A DNA stretch of 43,924 bases from Gammaproteobacteria bacterium. Lineage in GTDB: Bacteria > Pseudomonadota > Gammaproteobacteria > Tethybacterales > Persebacteraceae. Both the position numbers and the translations under genes were made by a program. The stretch spans positions 1-43,924 of the forward strand of contig JAHRAH010000160.1 of NCBI GenBank assembly GCA_020027345.1, given 5' to 3'. Each line of letters starts with the position of its first letter. Within the stretch, counting starts at the first letter, position 1. This document shows, in pieces, positions 41,136 through 43,924 of the stretch. Below the pieces are notes generated by a model. That model saw only the letters and a list, made by a program, of their open reading frames with translations, was not told the DNA's origin and did no database searches.

Positions 41136-41873
41136 ATGACGACTGTTGCGCGGGCTTTGGCGGAGCGGGCGGTTGTCGTTTTGAAGGACACTACGCATCC
41201 GGGGAATATCGGGGCGGCGGCGCGGGCGATGAAAACTTGCGGGGTCGCGCGGCTGGTTTTGGTTTCGCCGCGGACGCGGGCGGATTCGCAAACGCGGGCG
41301 ATGGCGGCGGGCGCGGCGGAAATCGCCGAAGGCGCGGCGGCGGCGGATTCGCTGGAATCGGCTGTGGCGGATTGCGCGGCGGTCTTCGCCTACACCGCGC
41401 GGCGGCGCGAACTCTCGCCCTCGCGCTTGTATTCGGCGCAGGCGGGGGAGCAGGCGGCGGAGGTGATTCGCAAAGGCGGGCGCGTCGCGCTGGTCTTCGG
41501 CGGCGAAAAAAGCGGGCTGGAAAACGCCGCCGTGCGGGCTTCCACTTGCGCCGTGGAAATCCCCGCAAACCCTTGTTATTCCTCGCTAAACCTCGCGCAG
41601 GCGGTGCAAATCGCGTGTTACGATTTGCGCCGCGCGCTCGTCTCCGCGCCCTTTTTTGCGGAAGAATCCGAGGAAATGCCGACGCAACAACACCTCGCCG
41701 CCCTGCGCGCGCACGCCGCCGAAATGCTCGCCGCAGCGCAAATGCCCAAGCGCGGCAACGGTATGTTGCTGCTCCCGCGTTTGAATCGTCTGATACTCCG
41801 GGCGCGTCCCTCCGCCGGCGAAGTCCGATTGCTGCGCGGGCTGTTGAAGGCGCTGATAAATAAAATGCGGTAA
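41136..41873 (+). CDS. trmJ: tRNA (cytidine/uridine-2'-O-)-methyltransferase TrmJ
   Basis: A 245-residue SpoU-type methyltransferase that methylates position 32 of several tRNAs. It has the knot-fold motifs LKDTTHPGNIGAAARAMKTC at about 18-37 (motif 1), ALVFGGEKSGLEN (motif 2) and IPANPCYSSLNLAQAVQIAC (motif 3). The C-terminal extension has helices ending KRGNGMLLLPRLNRLILRAR, as in TrmJ. ATG 41136 has a G-rich stretch upstream. The longer frame from 41076 reads through the repeat and is rejected. Confidence 0.9.
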   Translation: MTTVARALAERAVVVLKDTTHPGNIGAAARAMKTCGVARLVLVSPRTRADSQTRAMAAGAAEIAEGAAAADSLESAVADCAAVFAYTARRRELSPSRLYSAQAGEQAAEVIRKGGRVALVFGGEKSGLENAAVRASTCAVEIPANPCYSSLNLAQAVQIACYDLRRALVSAPFFAEESEEMPTQQHLAALRAHAAEMLAAAQMPKRGNGMLLLPRLNRLILRARPSAGEVRLLRGLLKALINKMR

Positions 41874-41951
41874 TCCTCCGACGGTTGTTAAAAGGACAAA
41901 AACAACAGGCGAAAATTTTTTTCGGAAAACGGGGGTTTTTCGGATTCCCCT

Positions 41952-41978
41952 CGTTCCCAAACGCCCGGTTTGGGAACG
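41952..41978. repeat. Inverted repeat between trmJ and the methyltransferase
   Basis: CGTTCCCAAAC (41952-41962) and GTTTGGGAACG (41968-41978) form an 11-bp stem with a 5-nt loop. There is no T-run. It lies in the 234-bp gap 41874-42107, which is otherwise AT-richer than its surroundings and shows no gene. Confidence 0.6.
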
Positions 41979-42070
41979 CCCCCGCGAAAAGCCGTTTTGC
42001 ATAGTCGCATTCCCTGACAGCGTTTGGGGTGCGGAAAAAATAACCACACTTGTGTGAAAAATATGAAAAT

Positions 42071-42101
42071 TTGGTCAACATTCGTAGATTTGCCGTATAA
42101 T
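42071..42101 (+). promoter_or_regulatory. Promoter of the restriction-modification pair
   Basis: TATAAT at 42096-42101 with a weak TTGGTC at 42071-42076 (19-bp spacing). The -10 ends exactly 6 nt before GTG 42108, so the mRNA is predicted to be leaderless. Confidence 0.5.
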
Positions 42102-42107
42102 GTCCTT

Positions 42108-43067
42108 GTGTCGGGGAAGGGACAGATACAAACATTCGCTGATTTATTCTGCGGCATCGGCGGCTTCCACCAAGCCGCCGAGGAGAATGGGCTGCGCTGC
42201 GTTTTCGCCTCCGACATAGACAAAAACGCGAGGGAGGCATACCGTTGCAATTACGGCGTTTTGCCCGTTGGCGACATTCAGAAAGAGCGCGCGGAAGACA
42301 TTCCGCCCCACGACCTGCTTTGCGCCGGATTTCCCTGCCAGCCGTTCAGCATCATCGGCAAGCGCATGGGGTTTGACGACATGCGCGGGACGCTGTTCTT
42401 TGACATCGTCCGCATACTTCAAGCCAAAAGGCCGCGGACGGCGATTCTGGAAAATGTGCGCCAATTGGTAACCCACAACGGTGGAGCCACGCTGAGCCGG
42501 ATTATCGACGCACTCGGTCAAATTGGCTACCACGCCGAATACCGGGTGTTGAACGCGCTTGATTTTGGCTTGCCGCAAAAGCGGGAGCGGGTGATTATCA
42601 CCGCATTTCGCTCGCAGGTCGCCTTGGGATTTTTCCAATGGCCAATCGGCGACGGAGCGAAAACGCCCCTTTCCAAGGTGCTGGAGCGCGACGAATATAT
42701 TGACCCGAAGCATTTTGTCAGCAAGCGCATTCGGGACAAACGGGCGAAAGACCACAAAAGCAAACACAAGCCGGCGATATGGCACGAAAACAAGGGCGGC
42801 AACATCAGCAGCCATCCTTTTTCCTGCGCCCTGCGCGCGGGCGCGTCCTACAACTATCTTTTGGTCGACGGCAAACGACGACTGACGCCTCGTGAAATGC
42901 TGCGTTTGCAGGGATTTTCGGACAGTTTTAAAATTGTCTGCAACGACGGGCAAACTCGCAAACAGGCGGGCAATGCCGTTCCCGTTCCCGTGGTGTCGCA
43001 AGTTATCAAGGAGATGCTAAATGCAGCGAAAAAAGCCGAAGCTGCGCGGGCAAAAGCAGTCGCGTAG
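42108..43067 (+). CDS. Type II DNA (cytosine-5-)-methyltransferase
   Basis: A 319-residue C5-cytosine methyltransferase. The SAM motif I is FADLFCGIGGFHQAAEENG (10-28). The catalytic Cys77 lies in LLCAGFPCQPFSIIG (motif IV); ILENVRQLV is motif VI; the late QAGNAVPVPVVSQVI is motif X. The short target-recognition region lies between about 190 and 265. An open frame runs upstream to 42024, but GTG 42108 fits the promoter and the family start. It overlaps the next gene by 47 bp, typical of a restriction-modification pair. The target site cannot be read from sequence. Confidence 0.9.
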   Translation: MSGKGQIQTFADLFCGIGGFHQAAEENGLRCVFASDIDKNAREAYRCNYGVLPVGDIQKERAEDIPPHDLLCAGFPCQPFSIIGKRMGFDDMRGTLFFDIVRILQAKRPRTAILENVRQLVTHNGGATLSRIIDALGQIGYHAEYRVLNALDFGLPQKRERVIITAFRSQVALGFFQWPIGDGAKTPLSKVLERDEYIDPKHFVSKRIRDKRAKDHKSKHKPAIWHENKGGNISSHPFSCALRAGASYNYLLVDGKRRLTPREMLRLQGFSDSFKIVCNDGQTRKQAGNAVPVPVVSQVIKEMLNAAKKAEAARAKAVA

Positions 43068-43755
43068 CGCCGTTTACCCCATCGGGGAAATTCCCGAGGA
43101 TGTGATTCACAAAATCGCCGGGTGGTTGGTTTACTACGCCTATGTCGGGCACGCCGACCTTACGGGGAATGACTGGGGCGCTTTTTTCGCCAAAGCGGTC
43201 GGTGGCAATTACAATGCGAGCAATCTGGACGCGCACGATGTTTCGCTTGAAAATTGCGCATGGTCGGCGAAGACGGTTAAGGACGGCAGCCCTTTTGATT
43301 GCCAAAAAGTGCGGTTTATATCCGGGCGCAATTCCCCAACATACTCCGCCGGCATCACCGACCCGCTGAAAAACCCACAGGAAACGGGGCGGGCGGTGCT
43401 GGATATTTGGAACGGACGCATTGACCGGGTGGCGAGCGAGTTTGAGGATTACCGACTGCTTGCGCTGGTGCGCAACATGATTGATATGAAATTTGCCCTG
43501 TTTGAGGCCGAGATAACCCGCTTTATTCCTGGGGATTACAAGTGGGAAATGAACAAACGCGGCAATCTCGAGGGGCGCGACGCCTCCGGTACACATCACT
43601 TCACTTGGCAGCCGAGCGGGTCGCAATTTACTATTATCAAAGCGATGCCGGCGTCCGTCGTCAAATTCACAATCAACCGCCCGCCGACGATGGATGTTGA
43701 CGAGGTGTTGCACAATTTGAAATTTGACAAATCCTGGGTGAAAATCCACAGCTGA
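43021..43755 (+). CDS. Probable type II restriction endonuclease
   Basis: A 244-residue protein with no signal peptide or membrane segment. It lies directly behind and overlaps a C5-methyltransferase, which is the main reason for the call. NCAWSAKTVKDGSPFDCQKV (about 80-99) with a preceding Asp (DAHDVSLE) could be a PD-(D/E)xK-type active site, as could the FEAEITRF segment near 160. I do not recognise a named family. ATG 43021 begins with a basic stretch MQRKKPKLRGQKQSR. Confidence 0.65.
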   Translation: MQRKKPKLRGQKQSRSAVYPIGEIPEDVIHKIAGWLVYYAYVGHADLTGNDWGAFFAKAVGGNYNASNLDAHDVSLENCAWSAKTVKDGSPFDCQKVRFISGRNSPTYSAGITDPLKNPQETGRAVLDIWNGRIDRVASEFEDYRLLALVRNMIDMKFALFEAEITRFIPGDYKWEMNKRGNLEGRDASGTHHFTWQPSGSQFTIIKAMPASVVKFTINRPPTMDVDEVLHNLKFDKSWVKIHS

Positions 43756-43924
43756 GTGCCATTGAATCTGATTAGGGCGGACGCGGAAGTCGCGCTGCTC
43801 TTGGATTGGCGCCGTTTTTTTGACGGCAACAACCGTTACCATCGCGACGAACCCGGCGCGCGTTTGCGCGCGGGTTGGCGTCCCGGACGCAAATGGTCGC
43901 TGAACGGCGCAATCCACTGGCGCG
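43756..43924 (+). pseudogene. Partial beta-barrel-like open frame, cut by the window end
   Basis: A frame open from GTG 43756, immediately after the endonuclease stop and in the same frame, to the window edge (56 codons seen). The product, LLLDWRRFFDGNNRYHRDEP then ARLRAGWRPGRKWSLNGAIHW, has the alternating hydrophobic pattern and aromatic girdle of outer-membrane beta-strands. It loosely recalls the barrel domain of surface lipoprotein assembly modifier (DUF560) proteins. There is no signal peptide or N-terminal region, so it may be the 3' remnant of a gene broken by arrival of the restriction-modification pair. A short intact gene is the alternative. Confidence 0.35.

Noticed and set aside
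1-43924. tRNA, rRNA and tmRNA genes
   Set aside because: I saw no cloverleaf with a GTTCRANNC-type arm or rRNA core sequence on either strand; a covariance search would settle this.

Overview
The window reads as chromosomal DNA of a GC-rich proteobacterium, most likely gammaproteobacterial or a close relative. Support for this comes from the pairs hemA-prfA-prmC and ibaG-murA, the divergent pair ypjD/ffh, and rpmF-fabH-fabD, together with the best-recognised protein families. Coding is dense: many neighbouring genes overlap by 4 bp, and GTG and TTG starts are common. A secreted ankyrin-repeat protein, abundant dRS3-like palindromic repeats and a phenylacetate catabolic cluster would fit a host-associated or symbiotic life, but that is inference. 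I could not identify the species.

Layout. 0.25-1.9 kb: a membrane glycosyltransferase. 1.9-6.2 kb: an unusual linkage of rpmF, fabH, fabD, trpE and trpG, mostly with 4-bp overlaps and without plsX. 6.2-8.3 kb: palindromic repeats, two tandem structured-RNA candidates each behind a TATAAT box, and a secreted ankyrin-repeat protein. 8.4-10 kb: a stand-alone Aas-type acyl-ACP synthetase. 10.1-16 kb: ypjD, ffh, an acetyltransferase, a YadGH-type ABC exporter, ibaG and murA. 16-21.5 kb (minus strand): paaG-paaI-paaK followed by a TRAP transporter (dctP-dctQ-dctM). 21.5-26.1 kb: paaN and paaY on the plus strand, and a FadJ-like hydratase/dehydrogenase on the minus strand. 26.1-26.5 kb: a palindromic repeat array. 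26.6-31 kb: a second TRAP transporter with an N-acyl-D-amino-acid deacylase-like amidohydrolase. 31-36 kb: paaA-B-C-D-E and paaJ. 36-42 kb: housekeeping genes hemA, prfA, prmC, mutM, moeB/thiF and trmJ, interspersed with G/C-tract repeats. 42-43.9 kb: a type II restriction-modification pair, then a truncated open frame that looks like an outer-membrane beta-barrel.

How the genes work together. PaaK activates phenylacetate to its CoA thioester and PaaABCDE epoxidises the ring. PaaG isomerises the epoxide and a PaaN-type aldehyde dehydrogenase acts after ring opening. The FadJ-like protein and PaaJ carry out the beta-oxidation steps to acetyl-CoA and succinyl-CoA. PaaI and PaaY recover CoA from dead-end thioesters. 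Two TRAP transporters and an amidohydrolase embedded in the locus suggest uptake of acidic substrates, possibly acylated amino acids that release an aromatic acid. No paaX- or paaR-like regulator and no separate ring-opening hydrolase are present.

Notable non-coding signals. Several genes have a -10 box only 6-7 nt before the start codon, the spacing expected for leaderless mRNA. There is a palindromic promoter between paaG and paaN. The tandem RNA/ankyrin unit at 6.37-8.2 kb is the best candidate for something undescribed.
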